A stretch of 64,000 nucleotides of DNA from Acidovorax sp. T1 (GCF_002176815.1 NZ_CP021648.1:1054001-1118000), one strand, 5' to 3'; shown: positions 47,658 through 57,699, counted from the stretch's first letter. Program-made: numbers and translations. The notes: a model not told the origin generated them from the sequence alone.

Positions 47658-48296
47658 CTATGGAGGCGCAATTCCGGTGCGTTCCAGCACATCGCCCACC
47701 AGTTCCAGTCGGACCAGGGGGTTGTCAAGTTCCATCAGCTGCTGCTTGAGTTCCAGGGGGATGGGCAGCAGTTCACACCAGCGGTTGGCGACCCAGCCGC
47801 AGTCGGACAGTTGAGCGGGGGTTGGAGAGGCGGCCGTTGCGGCATCGTTGTAGCGCTCGCGCAGGGACGCCAGCACCTGGGCGAGGGCTGTTGCCGTTGC
47901 CAAAAGATCCTCGGGAATCTGCACGGGCATGTCTGCGGCCAGTTGCTCCACATCGGCGACCCACAGGCCGTGGGGTAAATGGCTGCGCTGGGTGATGCGA
48001 AAACGCTGGCTGCCGCGGCACAGCAGGGTGATCAACCCGGGCTGCGGGTTGTCGATCTTCTCGATCACGGCCAGGGTGCCGATGTCGTGGAATAGCTCGT
48101 CGGGCGCGCCCGCATGGCGCACCTCTTGGCCCTGCGTGAGCACCACGACGCCAAAGGGGGCGCCTGCATGGTGGCATTTGCGCACCATGTCGAGGTAGCG
48201 CACCTCGAACACGCGCAGCGCCAGCACTCCGCCAGGAAACAGCACGGAATGGAGCGGAAACAGCGGAAGGGAGGACAGGGTGAGGGGTTGTGTCAT
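47658..48296 (-). CDS. Stand-alone LON substrate-binding domain protein
   Basis: The 212-residue protein matches the N-terminal (LAN/LON) domain of Lon protease alone: LPLFPLHSVLFPGGVLALRVFEVRYLDM, with conserved FP and E-x-RY features, then FGVVVLTQGQEV and DIGTLAVIEKI. It has no AAA+ or protease domain. Such proteins are common in proteobacteria and of unknown function, perhaps binding unfolded peptides. It ends 4 bp before the dehydratase gene, so it probably shares the glycan promoter. ATG 48296 follows GGTTGTGTC; the gene is divergent from yggT. Confidence 0.85.
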   Translation of the reverse strand: MTQPLTLSSLPLFPLHSVLFPGGVLALRVFEVRYLDMVRKCHHAGAPFGVVVLTQGQEVRHAGAPDELFHDIGTLAVIEKIDNPQPGLITLLCRGSQRFRITQRSHLPHGLWVADVEQLAADMPVQIPEDLLATATALAQVLASLRERYNDAATAASPTPAQLSDCGWVANRWCELLPIPLELKQQLMELDNPLVRLELVGDVLERTGIAPP

Positions 48297-48373
48297 GGGC
48301 GCAGGTCTTCGGCCGCTATCATCCCATGGCGCGGTCTTCTTGCGCTCGCGACCTACTCCAATTTGTCTCATCC

Positions 48374-48922
48374 ATGCTCTACCAGATCGCCTCTTTCCTG
48401 CTCGACGTCATTGGTGGCCTGCTGACCGGGGCTTGCCTTTTGCGCCTGTACATGCAGTGGCAGCGTGTTTCGTTCTCGAATCCGGTCGGTGGGCTGGTTT
48501 TTGCGCTGACGGACTGGCTCATCATGCCGCTGCGCCGGGTGATTCCGCCCGTGGGGCGCTGGGATGTGTCGAGCCTGGTGGCCGCCGTGCTGCTGCAACT
48601 GGTGCAGTATTTCTTGCTCACATTGCTGCTGGGCGCCGCATCGGCATGGGCCTGGCTGCCGTGGCTGGCATTGTTCGGCCTGGCGCGCGTGGCGGTGTCG
48701 GGGCTGATCGGCTTGCTGATTGTCTTCGCCGTGATGTCGTGGGTGCAGGCGCGCTCACCCTTGGCCGATGTGATTGCACGGTTGTGCGAGCCCATCTTGC
48801 GGCCGTTTCGCCGCGTCATTCCGCTGGTGGGCGGCATCGATCTGTCGCCGCTGGTGGTGCTGGTGCTGCTGCAGGTCGTGATGATCGTGCTGGGCCATTT
48901 GCAGGCCAGCGTTTTGCGGTGA
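48374..48922 (+). CDS. yggT: YggT family membrane protein
   Basis: The 182-residue integral membrane protein has two YggT repeats, each ending in a conserved P-L/I-x-R-P/R segment: FALTDWLIMPLRRVIPPVG and LCEPILRPFRRVIPLVGG. About four TM helices. The role is unclear; proposed links include osmotic stress and, in chloroplast homologues (CCB3/YLMG), haem attachment or nucleoid partition. ATG 48374 is chosen because conservation begins at MLYQIASFLLDV; TATCAT at 48316 could be a -10. Confidence 0.87.
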   Translation: MLYQIASFLLDVIGGLLTGACLLRLYMQWQRVSFSNPVGGLVFALTDWLIMPLRRVIPPVGRWDVSSLVAAVLLQLVQYFLLTLLLGAASAWAWLPWLALFGLARVAVSGLIGLLIVFAVMSWVQARSPLADVIARLCEPILRPFRRVIPLVGGIDLSPLVVLVLLQVVMIVLGHLQASVLR

Positions 48923-48937
48923 TCTGAAAATATCAGC

Positions 48938-48998
48938 GAAATTGGCAACTAGCGCTTATGGATAAAGCGCTGATAGCTATCAAAATAATAGTATCTTC
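48938..48998 (-). repeat. Dispersed intergenic palindromic repeat, copy 9 (inverted)
   Basis: Minus-strand reading: TTTGATAGCTATCAGCGCTT, then ATCCATAAGCGCTAGTTGCC. It lies between the convergent yggT and accD genes. Confidence 0.82.
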
Positions 48999-49057
48999 AT
49001 GCCGCCCGCGTGGCCCACCGCCCCTGTGTGCGGCTTTGCGCACGCGGCTGCCTGGGT

Positions 49058-49930
49058 TCACATCACCGCGTCGGCAGGCAGGCGTTGCAGCATGGCCAGG
49101 CTGCTGGCTACGGTGTTGCGCAGCTCGCGGCGGTCGCAGATGAAGTCCACGGCGCCCTTGGTCTGCAGGAACTCGGCACGCTGAAAGCCCTCGGGCAGCG
49201 TCACGCGCACAGTGGATTCGATCACGCGGGGGCCGGCAAAGCCGATCAAGGCCTTGGGCTCGGCAATCACGATGTCGCCCACAAAGGCAAAACCGGCGCT
49301 CACGCCGCCCATGGTCGGGTCGGTCAGCACGCTGATGTAGGGCAGGCCCTTCTTGGCCAGGCGGGTCAGGGCCGCGTTGGTCTTGGCCATCTGCATGAGC
49401 GACAGCAGGCCTTCCTGCATGCGCGCGCCACCGGTGGCGGTGAAGCAGAGAAACGGCACTTTCTGCTCGATGGCGGTTTCCACGCCGCGCACAAAGCGTT
49501 CGCCCACCACGCTGCCCATGCTGCCGCCCATGAAGTCGAACTCGAAGCAGGCCACCACCAGGTTGATGCTTTTGACCGCGCCGCCCATGACGATGAGGGC
49601 GTCGGTCTCACCGGTGTTTTCCAATGCTTCCTTCAGGCGCTCGGGATATTTGCGGCTGTCCTTGAACTTGAGCGCGTCCACGGGCAGCACTTCCTGGCCG
49701 ATTTCGTAGCGGCCTTCGGGGTCCAGAAAGGTGTTCAGCCGGGCCCGTGCACCGATGCGGTGGTGGTGGCTGCAGTGGGGGCAGACGTTCTGGTTTTGCT
49801 CCAGATCGGCCTTGTAGAGCACTGTTTCACAGCTCGGGCACTTGATCCACAGACCTTCGGGCACCTGGCGGCGCTCGGTAGGGTCGGTTTGCTGGATTTT
49901 GGCGGGCAGAAGTTTTTCGAGCCAAGACAT
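49058..49930 (-). CDS. accD: Acetyl-CoA carboxylase carboxyltransferase subunit beta
   Basis: AccD with AccA makes malonyl-CoA, the substrate for FabD in this window. The 290-residue protein has the N-terminal zinc ribbon with Cys31, Cys34, Cys50 and Cys53 (IKCPSCE, NVCPHC) and the carboxyltransferase core ([39 protein letters not shown]). It begins [12 protein letters not shown] as in other Burkholderiales. It is 105 bp downstream of trpA in the trp run. The next-upstream frame to 50014 is not conserved. Confidence 0.96.
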   Translation of the reverse strand: MSWLEKLLPAKIQQTDPTERRQVPEGLWIKCPSCETVLYKADLEQNQNVCPHCSHHHRIGARARLNTFLDPEGRYEIGQEVLPVDALKFKDSRKYPERLKEALENTGETDALIVMGGAVKSINLVVACFEFDFMGGSMGSVVGERFVRGVETAIEQKVPFLCFTATGGARMQEGLLSLMQMAKTNAALTRLAKKGLPYISVLTDPTMGGVSAGFAFVGDIVIAEPKALIGFAGPRVIESTVRVTLPEGFQRAEFLQTKGAVDFICDRRELRNTVASSLAMLQRLPADAVM

Positions 49931-50035
49931 GGTGTTTTCCTCTTCATTGGCCCGGCTTACGGCGAAGCTGGTGGGCGTTCGCCGGGCGAGCCGGGTGTGA
50001 ATCTGTTGGCGCACCCCGAGGTGCGCCGGGCTGCA

Positions 50036-50845
50036 TTATGCGTCGAGCGCTTTTCGGATGCCGCGCAGGAAGTCGATCGTGATGGGCACCACCTTGGCGT
50101 GTTCCTGGTATTCGATCAGCTGGATGATGCGGCTGCCGATCACCACGGCGTCGGCCACCTTGCCGATCGCCTGGGCCGTGGCGGCATCGCGGATGCCAAA
50201 GCCCACGCCCACGGGGATGTGCACATGCTGGCGGATGCGGGGCAGCATCTGCTCCACCGCAGCGGTGTCGAGTGCGCCAGAACCTGTGACACCCTTGAGC
50301 GACACGTAATACACATAGCCGCTGGCCACGCGGGCCACCTGGGCCATGCGCTCGTCGGTGCTGGTGGGGGCCAGCAGGAAGATCAGGTCCATGCCGTGTG
50401 CGCGCAGGCTGGCGGCAAAGGCTTCGCATTCCTCGGGCGGGTAGTCCACGACGAGCACGCCATCGACGCCAGCCGCAGCCGCATCGCGCACGAAGCTATC
50501 GGTGCCGTGTTGCTGGTCGTAGCGCTCCACGGGGTTGGCATAGCCCATCAGCACCACGGGCGTGGTGTTGTTGCGCTTGCGGAATTCACGCACATGGTTC
50601 AGCACCTGCACCATGCCAATGCCCAGGCCGAGGGCCTTTTCGCCCGCCTTCTGGATCACCGGGCCGTCGGCCATGGGGTCGGAGAACGGCACGCCCAGCT
50701 CAATCACGTCGGCACCGGCCTCGACCATGCCGTGCATGAGGGCGGGGGTGATGTCGGCAAACGGGAAACCGGCGGTCACATAAGGAATGAGCGCCTTGCG
50801 GCCCTGGGCCTTGAGTGCGGAAAACGTGGATTCGATTCGGCTCAT
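50036..50845 (-). CDS. trpA: Tryptophan synthase alpha chain
   Basis: TrpA cleaves indole-3-glycerol phosphate and channels indole to TrpB. The 269-residue protein has the catalytic Glu in [19 protein letters not shown], Asp in [13 protein letters not shown], and the phosphate site GVGFGIRD and VIGSRI. Length is normal. It overlaps trpB by four bases (ATGA), giving the balanced subunit ratio the complex needs. Confidence 0.96.
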   Translation of the reverse strand: MSRIESTFSALKAQGRKALIPYVTAGFPFADITPALMHGMVEAGADVIELGVPFSDPMADGPVIQKAGEKALGLGIGMVQVLNHVREFRKRNNTTPVVLMGYANPVERYDQQHGTDSFVRDAAAAGVDGVLVVDYPPEECEAFAASLRAHGMDLIFLLAPTSTDERMAQVARVASGYVYYVSLKGVTGSGALDTAAVEQMLPRIRQHVHIPVGVGFGIRDAATAQAIGKVADAVVIGSRIIQLIEYQEHAKVVPITIDFLRGIRKALDA

Positions 50846-52137
50846 TGGACCACCTTGATGGTTTGCTCGCCGCCCTTGACGGACTGCCCCTGGCAGCTGG
50901 GGCGGCAGTAAAAATCGGCGCCGCTGAGGTCGGCCACGGTGCCGATGTCCTTGTCGCCACGGCCCGAGAGGTTGACCAGAATCGACTGGTCGGGGCGCAT
51001 GGTCTTGGCCAGCTTCATGGCGTAGGCCACGGCGTGGCTGGATTCCAGCGCGGGGATGATGCCTTCGGTGCGGCACAGGTAGTGGAAGGCGGCCAGCGCT
51101 TCCTGGTCGGTGATGCCGACATATTCGGCACGCCCGATCTCTTGCAGCCAGGCGTGCTCGGGGCCCACGCCGGGGTAGTCCAGGCCTGCGCTGATGCTGT
51201 GGGTTTCGGTGATCTGGCCATTGGCATCCTGCAGGATGAAGGTGCGGTTGCCATGCAGCACGCCCGAGCTGCCCTTTTGCAGCGATGCCGAGTGCTTGCC
51301 CGATTCCAGCCCCTCGCCCGCAGCCTCCACGCCAATCAGGCGGGTCTTTTCAAACGGAATATAGGGGTAGAAGATGCCCATGGCATTGCTGCCGCCGCCC
51401 ACGCAGGCCACCACCACATCGGGCTGCAAAGTGGAGGTCTTTGTGGCTGCCTTCTGGGCGGCCAGCATTTCGGGCATCTGCACGATGCATTCCTTGCCGA
51501 TCACGCTCTGGAAGTCGCGCACCATCATGGGGTAGGGGTGGGGGCCCGCCACCGTGCCGATGATGTAGAAGGTGTTGTCCACGTTGGCCACCCAGTCGCG
51601 CATGGCTTCGTTGAGTGCGTCTTTCAGCGTCTTGCTGCCCGACTCGACGGGTACCACGGTGGCGCCCAGCAGCTTCATGCGGTACACGTTGGGGCTTTGG
51701 CGCTTGACGTCTTCCGCCCCCATGTACACCACGCATTCGAGGCCATAGCGGGCGCAGATGGTGGCCGTGGCCACGCCGTGCTGGCCGGCGCCGGTTTCGG
51801 CAATGATGCGCGGCTTGCCCATGCGTTTGGCGAGCATGGCCTGGCCGATCACGTTGTTGATCTTGTGGGCGCCGGTGTGGTTGAGGTCTTCGCGCTTGAG
51901 ATAAATCTGCGCGCCGCCCATCTCGCGGCTGGTGCGCGCTGCGTGGTACACGGGCGAGGGGCGACCCACGAAGTGCTTGAGCTCGTAGTGGAACTCGGCC
52001 AGGAACTCGGGGTCGTGCTGGTAGCGGGCATAGGCCTCGCGCAGTTCCTGGATGGCGTGGGTCAACGTCTCGCTGACGAAGCTGCCGCCGTAGGGGCCAA
52101 AGTGGCCCGAGGAGTCAGGTTGCTGGTAGGAATTCAT
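50842..52137 (-). CDS. trpB: Tryptophan synthase beta chain with C-terminal extension
   Basis: TrpB condenses indole and serine with PLP. The 431-residue protein has the Schiff-base Lys in [12 protein letters not shown], the catalytic Glu in ETGAGQHG, the phosphate loop GGGSNAMG, and the C-terminal [20 protein letters not shown]. Beyond that point, where most TrpB proteins end, about 24 more residues follow with two cysteines ([16 protein letters not shown]). ATGA overlaps on both sides (trpF upstream, trpA downstream). Confidence 0.96.
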   Translation of the reverse strand: MNSYQQPDSSGHFGPYGGSFVSETLTHAIQELREAYARYQHDPEFLAEFHYELKHFVGRPSPVYHAARTSREMGGAQIYLKREDLNHTGAHKINNVIGQAMLAKRMGKPRIIAETGAGQHGVATATICARYGLECVVYMGAEDVKRQSPNVYRMKLLGATVVPVESGSKTLKDALNEAMRDWVANVDNTFYIIGTVAGPHPYPMMVRDFQSVIGKECIVQMPEMLAAQKAATKTSTLQPDVVVACVGGGSNAMGIFYPYIPFEKTRLIGVEAAGEGLESGKHSASLQKGSSGVLHGNRTFILQDANGQITETHSISAGLDYPGVGPEHAWLQEIGRAEYVGITDQEALAAFHYLCRTEGIIPALESSHAVAYAMKLAKTMRPDQSILVNLSGRGDKDIGTVADLSGADFYCRPSCQGQSVKGGEQTIKVVQ

Positions 52138-52877
52138 GGGGGATTCTTTGCAAGTTGTGCATCGGCCGCACGCACGGCGGCCACGAAGCGATGGATCTTG
52201 TCGGCGTCCTTGATGCCCTTCATGGGCTTGCCATCGGGGCCATCGGCCTCGACGCCGGAGCTGACATCAACGGCCAGCGAGAAGCCTCGCGGGCGTACTT
52301 GCACAATGCCATCGGTCACGTTTGCAGGCGTGAGTCCACCAGACAAAACGAGATGAGAGGCTACGCTTGGTGGAAGGAGTGACCAATTGAATGCCTTGCC
52401 GCCGCCGCCAAAACCGTCGACATGGGCGTCGAGCAGGATGGCTTGGGCTTTCGAGTAATCATGGGCGTATTTTACGAGGTCGAACCGCGCTGCACCGTCG
52501 CCCAGGGGAATGCGGGCTGCGCGCAGAAACGGCCGGGCGCCCCCCAGGGTGGAGGCCAGGCATTCGGCAGGGGACTCATCCCCGTGAAATTGGATTGTAG
52601 CGCCCGCCAGTAAAGCGCTTGCAGCTATGATATTTGAAGCGGTCTCGTTGACGAACAACAGCACTGGGGTGACGAAGGGTGGCAGGCGGTCGGCCAGTGC
52701 GGCAGCCCTTTGTGGGGAGACGGCCCGGGGGCTTGGGGCATACAGCACGAAGCCGATGGCATCCACGCCGGCGGCAACGGCTGCGTCCACATCCTGCTCG
52801 CGTGTCAGGCCGCAAACCTTGATGCGGGTGCGAATGCAGGAAGAGGGGTGTGGTTTTTCTGGCGGCAGGCTGCTCAT
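52134..52877 (-). CDS. trpF: Phosphoribosylanthranilate isomerase with embedded repeat
   Basis: TrpF carries out the Amadori rearrangement of PRA to CdRP. The 247-residue TIM barrel has the catalytic Cys in [29 protein letters not shown], the catalytic Asp region in [19 protein letters not shown], and [13 protein letters not shown] 52877 is supported by its ATGA overlap with truA; TTG 52886 is possible. A segment of about 17 residues just before IQFHGDES ([16 protein letters not shown]) is encoded by DNA that aligns with the dispersed repeat. The protein is also longer than the usual 200-220 residues, partly from an extended N-terminus. Confidence 0.94.
   Translation of the reverse strand: MSSLPPEKPHPSSCIRTRIKVCGLTREQDVDAAVAAGVDAIGFVLYAPSPRAVSPQRAAALADRLPPFVTPVLLFVNETASNIIAASALLAGATIQFHGDESPAECLASTLGGARPFLRAARIPLGDGAARFDLVKYAHDYSKAQAILLDAHVDGFGGGGKAFNWSLLPPSVASHLVLSGGLTPANVTDGIVQVRPRGFSLAVDVSSGVEADGPDGKPMKGIKDADKIHRFVAAVRAADAQLAKNPP
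52587..52638 (-). repeat. Repeat copy inside the trpF coding sequence
   Basis: Read on the minus strand: ATCATAGCTGCAAGCGCTTT, then ACTGGCGGGCGCTACAATCC and AATTT. It keeps the head, the AGCGCTTT arm, a GCGCT arm and the ACAATCCAATTT tail of intergenic copies while staying in frame. Confidence 0.65.
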
Positions 52878-53743
52878 GGCAGCCAATCATACGCAGCCGT
52901 GCGGCTGGGCAGGCCCCAGTGGGGTTCATAGACGGGGCCCTGAAAATACAGGCCATCGGGTGAAAAGGTGGGGGCTGCCGCATCTCGGGAGCGCGCAGCC
53001 AGCACCTCGCCGATCCATTGCGGGGGCTTTTTGCCCTGGCCCACGGCAATCAGGCAACCCATGATGTTGCGAATCATGTGGTGCAGAAAGGCGTTGGCCT
53101 CGAACTCGAAGCGCCAGTAGCAGGGTGCAAAGCCTTCGGACGGCGCTGCCATGTCGGATTGCCTGCGCGTGATGTCGATGCGCTGCAAGGTCTTGACGGG
53201 CGACTTGGCCTGGCAAGCCGAAGCCCGGAAGGAGGTGAAGTCGTGTTCACCCAGCAACTGTTGCGCGGCCTGCAACATGGCGGCGTGGTCGAGCGGGTAG
53301 AACACCCAGCCCACGCGGCCCGCATCGACGCTGGGGCGCACGGGCGACTGCAGCAGCACATAGGCATAGCGCCGCGCAGTCGCGCTGGCACGCGCGTGAA
53401 AATCTTTGGGCACCGGCTGGGCCCATTGCACCGCAATATCCGCTGGCAAAAAGGTGTTGGTGCCGCGCACCCACGACGACGCCGGGCGGTGCAGTGGCGT
53501 ATCAAAGTGAACGACCTGCATGAGGCCGTGCACCCCCGCATCGGTGCGGCCCGCGCACAGCGTGCTGACCTGGTGCGTGGCAAAGCGGCCCAAGGCCGCT
53601 TCGAGATGATCCTGGATGGTGTTGCCCGACAACTGGCTTTGCCAGCCGCTGTAACGCTGGCCGTTGTAGGCCACCCCCATGGCCACCCTGGAGAGAGTGC
53701 CTGGGTCGGTGTCTTGCGGGGTGTCTGGATCGATGGGGCGCAT
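52874..53743 (-). CDS. truA: tRNA pseudouridine synthase A
   Basis: TruA makes pseudouridine at tRNA positions 38-40. The 289-residue protein has GVAYNGQRYSGWQSQ, the catalytic Asp in CAGRTDAGVHG, FHARASATARRYAYV and the C-terminal FLHHMIRNIMGCLIAVG. It sits between fimV and trpF with a one-base overlap upstream and a four-base overlap downstream, so it is part of the same transcript. Confidence 0.96.
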   Translation of the reverse strand: MRPIDPDTPQDTDPGTLSRVAMGVAYNGQRYSGWQSQLSGNTIQDHLEAALGRFATHQVSTLCAGRTDAGVHGLMQVVHFDTPLHRPASSWVRGTNTFLPADIAVQWAQPVPKDFHARASATARRYAYVLLQSPVRPSVDAGRVGWVFYPLDHAAMLQAAQQLLGEHDFTSFRASACQAKSPVKTLQRIDITRRQSDMAAPSEGFAPCYWRFEFEANAFLHHMIRNIMGCLIAVGQGKKPPQWIGEVLAARSRDAAAPTFSPDGLYFQGPVYEPHWGLPSRTAAYDWLP

Positions 53744-56340
53744 CAGCCCAGGTCGGCCAGCAGCCGCTGGGCGCGGGCCTTGAGCGCCCCCGTGGATTCG
53801 GCAACCACTTCTTCGACCAGGGTGCGGGCCCCGTCGGTATCGCCGATGGCATTGAACTCATGCGCCAGCGCTAGCTTGGTGGCCAAGGGGTCGTCGGCAT
53901 CGACGTCGCTGTCTGCTGCGGCGGGCGCCATTGCCGTGGCTGAGGCAGACTGGGAAGGTGCATCCAGGTCCAGCGTCAGGTCGCCCAGGTCGAACTCCAT
54001 GGGAGCTGTTTCCATGGGGGCCATGTCGGTGGTGTCCTCCGTGGCGCTGTCCGTCAGCGACATGGCGTCGGACGGGAGCATGGTGAGGTCGTCGGAGGTC
54101 GGGAAATCGAGGTCGGCCATCGGCGGCGTCGCGATCGCAGGTGCGGCTGCCTCGGCGGGCTGGACGGCAGACAGCGATGCGGGCAGGTCAAGTTGCGCAA
54201 CGGCTGCCAATTCGGTGTCGCTTTCCTCGGCGGCGGTTGCAGCTGCCGCCGCTGCGGCAAAGCCACCCGCAGCGGCTGGCGCCTCGGTTAGCGCATCTTC
54301 GGGCAAATCCAGATCGAGATTGAAATCCAGGTCGGGTGGCAGTGCTGCTGCGGGGGGCATGGCCATCACGGCGGCCGACAAAGTGGCCGGGGATGGAGCG
54401 GTGGCATCGCCTTGGTTCGTGCCAGGACGGCCGCCAGGCTGGTACACCGGGTTCTCCTGGTCCAGATCGCGGCCCAGTTCGCTGACATGGGTCCAGTCCG
54501 GACCTTCGCCTTGCGTCAGCTTGAACACATCTGCGGCCACTGCATCCAGGGCCTTGCGATCCTGCCGTTTGGCGTAAATCTCGGCCAGCTTGACGTGCAC
54601 CGATACGCGGGCTGGATTGTGGCGAATCGCTTCCTTGAGGATTTCTTCGGCCTGGAGGTCGCGGCCATACGCCAGGTAAACGTCTGCTTCGGCCACGGGA
54701 TCCACGTCACCGCCGGCATCGAGCTGGCTGGAAGAGTAGGCCATAGATGAGCCGGTGGTCATCTGGCTGTTGGCCGTGTCCACTTGCTGGCCGCCGCTGG
54801 CGCCAAAGAAGGAGTCGGGTTGCAGGCTGCTTGCCAGGAACGAACTGTCGACACCGGCATTGGCGCGACGTCGTTGCACCACGCGGTAGGCACCGTAACC
54901 GCCCAGCGCGATCAGTGCGAGGAGCCCCCCGGCAGGCACCAGGGGGTCTTCCATGAGGCCCGACAGGAAGCTCGGCTCGGGTGCAGGGGCTGGCGCTGGC
55001 ACCGGTGCGGGCTTGGGTACAGGTTTTGGCGCAGGGGCGGATGCGGGTGCCGCGGCTTCTGCAGGCACGCTGGCTGCGGGGGATGCCGCCATGGCCGCGG
55101 GCTCGGAGGCCGCTGGCTGGATGGACGCCGCAGCCGGCATGGCTGCTGCCACTGCGCCGGGCGCGCTGGAGGCTGCGGCGGCAGGTGCACTGACCTGCGC
55201 AGACGCCGCGCTGAGCTTGTTCAGCTCGTTGATGTTTTTGGCCAGTTCGGCCATGCGGGCCGAGGATTCGTTGGCCTGCTTGTCTTTGGCCAGCTGGTCT
55301 TCTGCCGCCTTCTGGCCCGTCATGGCGCCCTTGGACAGGGTCAGCTTGTCGGGCGCGGCGGTTGCGGGTTTCTTGTCTTCGACCTGGGCTTGCACCGTGC
55401 CGCTGGCAGAGCGCTCTGCGGCCGCCACTTGGGCGGTGGGCGCTGCCGCAGCGAGTTTGCGGCGGAACACGTTGAAATCCCGGCTTTGTGCCGCCAGAAC
55501 CTGGCGGGCTTCGCCCGGTGGGGTCGCCAATGCGGTTGCCTCGTCCGGCATTTGCAGCACGGCACCGGCCTTGATCCGGTTGACGTTGCCCTGGATGAAG
55601 GCGTCCGGGTTGGCGCGCATCAGCGCCACCAGCATCTGGTCCAGCGATACGCTGGCAGGGCGATACGTGTTGGCCAGGCGACCCGCCGTGTCGCCTGGCC
55701 GAACGGTGACACTGTTGGCTGAAGCGGGGCGTGGGTTGGCGGCTGCAGCGCTGCGGGGCGCACGCGGGGCGGAAGGCGCCGTTGCACGCGGGGCGATCGG
55801 TGCAGAACCCGTTTGCGCCTGGGCCACGGGGGCCGAAACCTGCGGTGCCGCGGTTACCGTGGGCGTTGCGCGGCGCAAGGCTGGCGGATCGAACAGCATG
55901 GTGTAGCTGCGCACGATGTGGCCGCTGCTCCAGGAGGCGTCGAGAACCAGGTCTATGAAGGGGTCGTTGACAGGGCGGTCGCTGGACAAGCGCAGCACCG
56001 CTGTGCCGTCGGTCCGCCGCTGCAGCTGCACGCGCAGATTGTTCACCGCCGGAGTGAACTCCATGCCCTGGGCACGAAAGACTTCGGGAGATGCCGTTTT
56101 GGCGCTCAGGGTGTCGGCCTCGGCCGGTGTGATTTGGGGCAGGTCGATTTCTGCGCGCAGTGGCTCACCAAGAGCAGATTGCACCGTAATGCGGCCCAGT
56201 GCGAGGGCGGAGGCATCGTCGGCATAAAAACCGGTCAAAGCGACGGCCGCGGCCGCCAGGACAGAAAATTTCCAACGATGCATGTGTGCCATCAAACGTG
56301 GTGGTTGTGCGGCTCGGTTGAGCGGCGTTGTTCTTCTCAT
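53743..56340 (-). CDS. fimV: FimV-like pilus/polarity scaffold protein
   Basis: The 865-residue protein has a signal peptide in about 17-46 (ending DASA), the FimV N-terminal domain (LGRITVQSALGEPLRAEIDL), a LysM-like peptidoglycan-binding region (about 210-265, VTVRPGDTAGRLA), an Ala/Pro-rich linker with KPVPKPAPVPAPAPAPEP, one TM at about 468-488, TPR-like helices (AYGRDLQAEEILKEAIRHNP) and a C-terminal FimV domain (KLALAHEFNAIGDTDGARTL). FimV organises polar type IV pili and twitching in Pseudomonas and Neisseria. The start ATG 56340 is preceded by a good promoter; MAHMHRWKF at 56292 would also give a signal peptide. Asp/Glu-rich repeats between TM and C-terminus make it very acidic. Confidence 0.9.
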   Translation of the reverse strand: MRRTTPLNRAAQPPRLMAHMHRWKFSVLAAAAVALTGFYADDASALALGRITVQSALGEPLRAEIDLPQITPAEADTLSAKTASPEVFRAQGMEFTPAVNNLRVQLQRRTDGTAVLRLSSDRPVNDPFIDLVLDASWSSGHIVRSYTMLFDPPALRRATPTVTAAPQVSAPVAQAQTGSAPIAPRATAPSAPRAPRSAAAANPRPASANSVTVRPGDTAGRLANTYRPASVSLDQMLVALMRANPDAFIQGNVNRIKAGAVLQMPDEATALATPPGEARQVLAAQSRDFNVFRRKLAAAAPTAQVAAAERSASGTVQAQVEDKKPATAAPDKLTLSKGAMTGQKAAEDQLAKDKQANESSARMAELAKNINELNKLSAASAQVSAPAAAASSAPGAVAAAMPAAASIQPAASEPAAMAASPAASVPAEAAAPASAPAPKPVPKPAPVPAPAPAPEPSFLSGLMEDPLVPAGGLLALIALGGYGAYRVVQRRRANAGVDSSFLASSLQPDSFFGASGGQQVDTANSQMTTGSSMAYSSSQLDAGGDVDPVAEADVYLAYGRDLQAEEILKEAIRHNPARVSVHVKLAEIYAKRQDRKALDAVAADVFKLTQGEGPDWTHVSELGRDLDQENPVYQPGGRPGTNQGDATAPSPATLSAAVMAMPPAAALPPDLDFNLDLDLPEDALTEAPAAAGGFAAAAAAATAAEESDTELAAVAQLDLPASLSAVQPAEAAAPAIATPPMADLDFPTSDDLTMLPSDAMSLTDSATEDTTDMAPMETAPMEFDLGDLTLDLDAPSQSASATAMAPAAADSDVDADDPLATKLALAHEFNAIGDTDGARTLVEEVVAESTGALKARAQRLLADLG

Positions 56341-56380
56341 GGATTGATCCCGCCCCGGCGCGTGAAAATATGTAAAAAGC

Positions 56381-56409
56381 ACCATAGCATCAATGTTTTG
56401 CACTGACAA
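56381..56409 (-). promoter_or_regulatory. Candidate sigma-70 promoter for fimV
   Basis: On the minus strand TTGTCA (56404-56409) and TATGGT (56381-56386) are exactly 17 bp apart, about 40 bp before the fimV start and after the asd terminator. Confidence 0.6.
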
Positions 56410-56517
56410 GCTGAGGTGGCGCCGAGGCTTTAGTCGAGGTGACGATGCTCTGTGTTGGGGTATTGATATGTTGCCAATTGCCAACGCGGCGTAACGGACT
56501 GTGTCAGCGTGCTGGGC

Positions 56518-56556
56518 GCAAAAAAGCGCGCGCAATTGGGGTTTGCGCGCGCTTTT
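56518..56556 (-). terminator. Strong terminator of asd
   Basis: A perfect 14 bp stem (AAAAGCGCGCGCAA at 56522-56535 with TTGCGCGCGCTTTT at 56543-56556) around a 7 nt loop; on the minus strand the stem runs into TTTTTTG. It lies about 12 bp past the asd stop and separates asd from fimV. Confidence 0.9.
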
Positions 56557-56568
56557 GGGCAGGGTGTA

Positions 56569-57699
56569 TCAGGCGTTCAGCAAAATGCGCAGCATGCGGC
56601 GCAGCGGCTCGGCGGCACCCCACAGCAACTGGTCGCCGATGGTGAAGGCGCCCACATACTCGGGGCCCATGGCCAGCTTGCGGATGCGGCCCACCGGGAT
56701 GGTCATGGTGCCGGTCACGGCCACGGGGGTCAGGTCCTGGATGGTGGCTTCGCGGGTGTTAGGCACCACTTTCACCCACTCGTTGTCGGCGGCGATCATG
56801 GCTTCGAGGTCGGCCACGGGCACATCCTTCTTGAGCTTGAAGGTCAGGGCCTGGCTGTGGCAGCGCATGGCACCCACGCGCACGCAGAAGCCATCAACCG
56901 GGATGGCGGCAGAGCTGAATCCCTCGCCCAGGCCCAGAATCTTGTTGGTCTCGGCCATGCCCTTCCACTCTTCCTTGGACATGCCGTTACCCAGGTCCTT
57001 GTCGATCCAGGGGATCAGCGAGCCGCCCAGGGGCACGCCGAAGTTGGCGGTTTCAGTGGCCGACAGGCTGCGCTGCTTGGCGATGACCTTGCGGTCGATC
57101 TCCAGGATGGCGCTCTTGGGGTCGTCGAGCAGGGATTTCACTTCGGCATTCAGCGTGCCGTATTGGGTGAGCAATTCGCGCATGTGCTGCGCGCCGCCGC
57201 CCGATGCCGCCTGGTAGGTCTGGGTGCTCATCCACTCGACCAGCCCGGCCTTGTACAGTGCGCCCACGCCCATCAGCATGCAGCTCACAGTGCAGTTGCC
57301 GCCCACCCAGTTCTTGCCGCCGTTGGTCAGCGCGTCCTTGATGACGGGCATGTTGACGGGGTCCAGGATGATCACGGCGTCTTTTTCCATGCGCAGGGTG
57401 GACGCAGCGTCGATCCAGTGGCCGTTCCAGCCCGCAGCGCGCAGCTTGGGAAAGACTTGCGTGGTGTAGTCGCCGCCTTGCGCGGTGATGATGATGTCGC
57501 AGCGCTTGAGGGCGTCGATGTTGAATGCGTCTTGCAGGGTGGTTTCGTTCTTGGCCTGTGCGGGGGCTTTGCCGCCTGCATTGGACGTCGAGAAGAACAA
57601 TGGCTCGATCAGGTCGAAGTCTTTCTCTTCGACCATGCGGTCCATCAACACCGAGCCGACCATGCCGCGCCAGCCGACCAAACCTACCAACTTGCTCAT
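56569..57699 (-). CDS. asd: Aspartate-semialdehyde dehydrogenase
   Basis: Asd reduces aspartyl phosphate to aspartate semialdehyde, the branch point for lysine/diaminopimelate, threonine, isoleucine and methionine. The 376-residue protein has the NADP motif [21 protein letters not shown], the catalytic Cys in [13 protein letters not shown], and the active-site His in [12 protein letters not shown]. The length fits the gram-negative form. GAAAGGGG lies about 7 bp before the ATG. It has its own promoter, a 200 nt leader with a Thr/Ile/Lys-rich reading frame and alternative hairpins, and its own strong terminator, so it is a single-gene unit between leuB and fimV. Confidence 0.97.
   Translation of the reverse strand: MSKLVGLVGWRGMVGSVLMDRMVEEKDFDLIEPLFFSTSNAGGKAPAQAKNETTLQDAFNIDALKRCDIIITAQGGDYTTQVFPKLRAAGWNGHWIDAASTLRMEKDAVIILDPVNMPVIKDALTNGGKNWVGGNCTVSCMLMGVGALYKAGLVEWMSTQTYQAASGGGAQHMRELLTQYGTLNAEVKSLLDDPKSAILEIDRKVIAKQRSLSATETANFGVPLGGSLIPWIDKDLGNGMSKEEWKGMAETNKILGLGEGFSSAAIPVDGFCVRVGAMRCHSQALTFKLKKDVPVADLEAMIAADNEWVKVVPNTREATIQDLTPVAVTGTMTIPVGRIRKLAMGPEYVGAFTIGDQLLWGAAEPLRRMLRILLNA

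Noticed and set aside
49010..52356. Long plus-strand frames (633 and 513 codons) opposite accD, trpA and trpB
   Set aside because: They mirror well-supported enzymes on the minus strand and show only the low-complexity composition of antisense frames.
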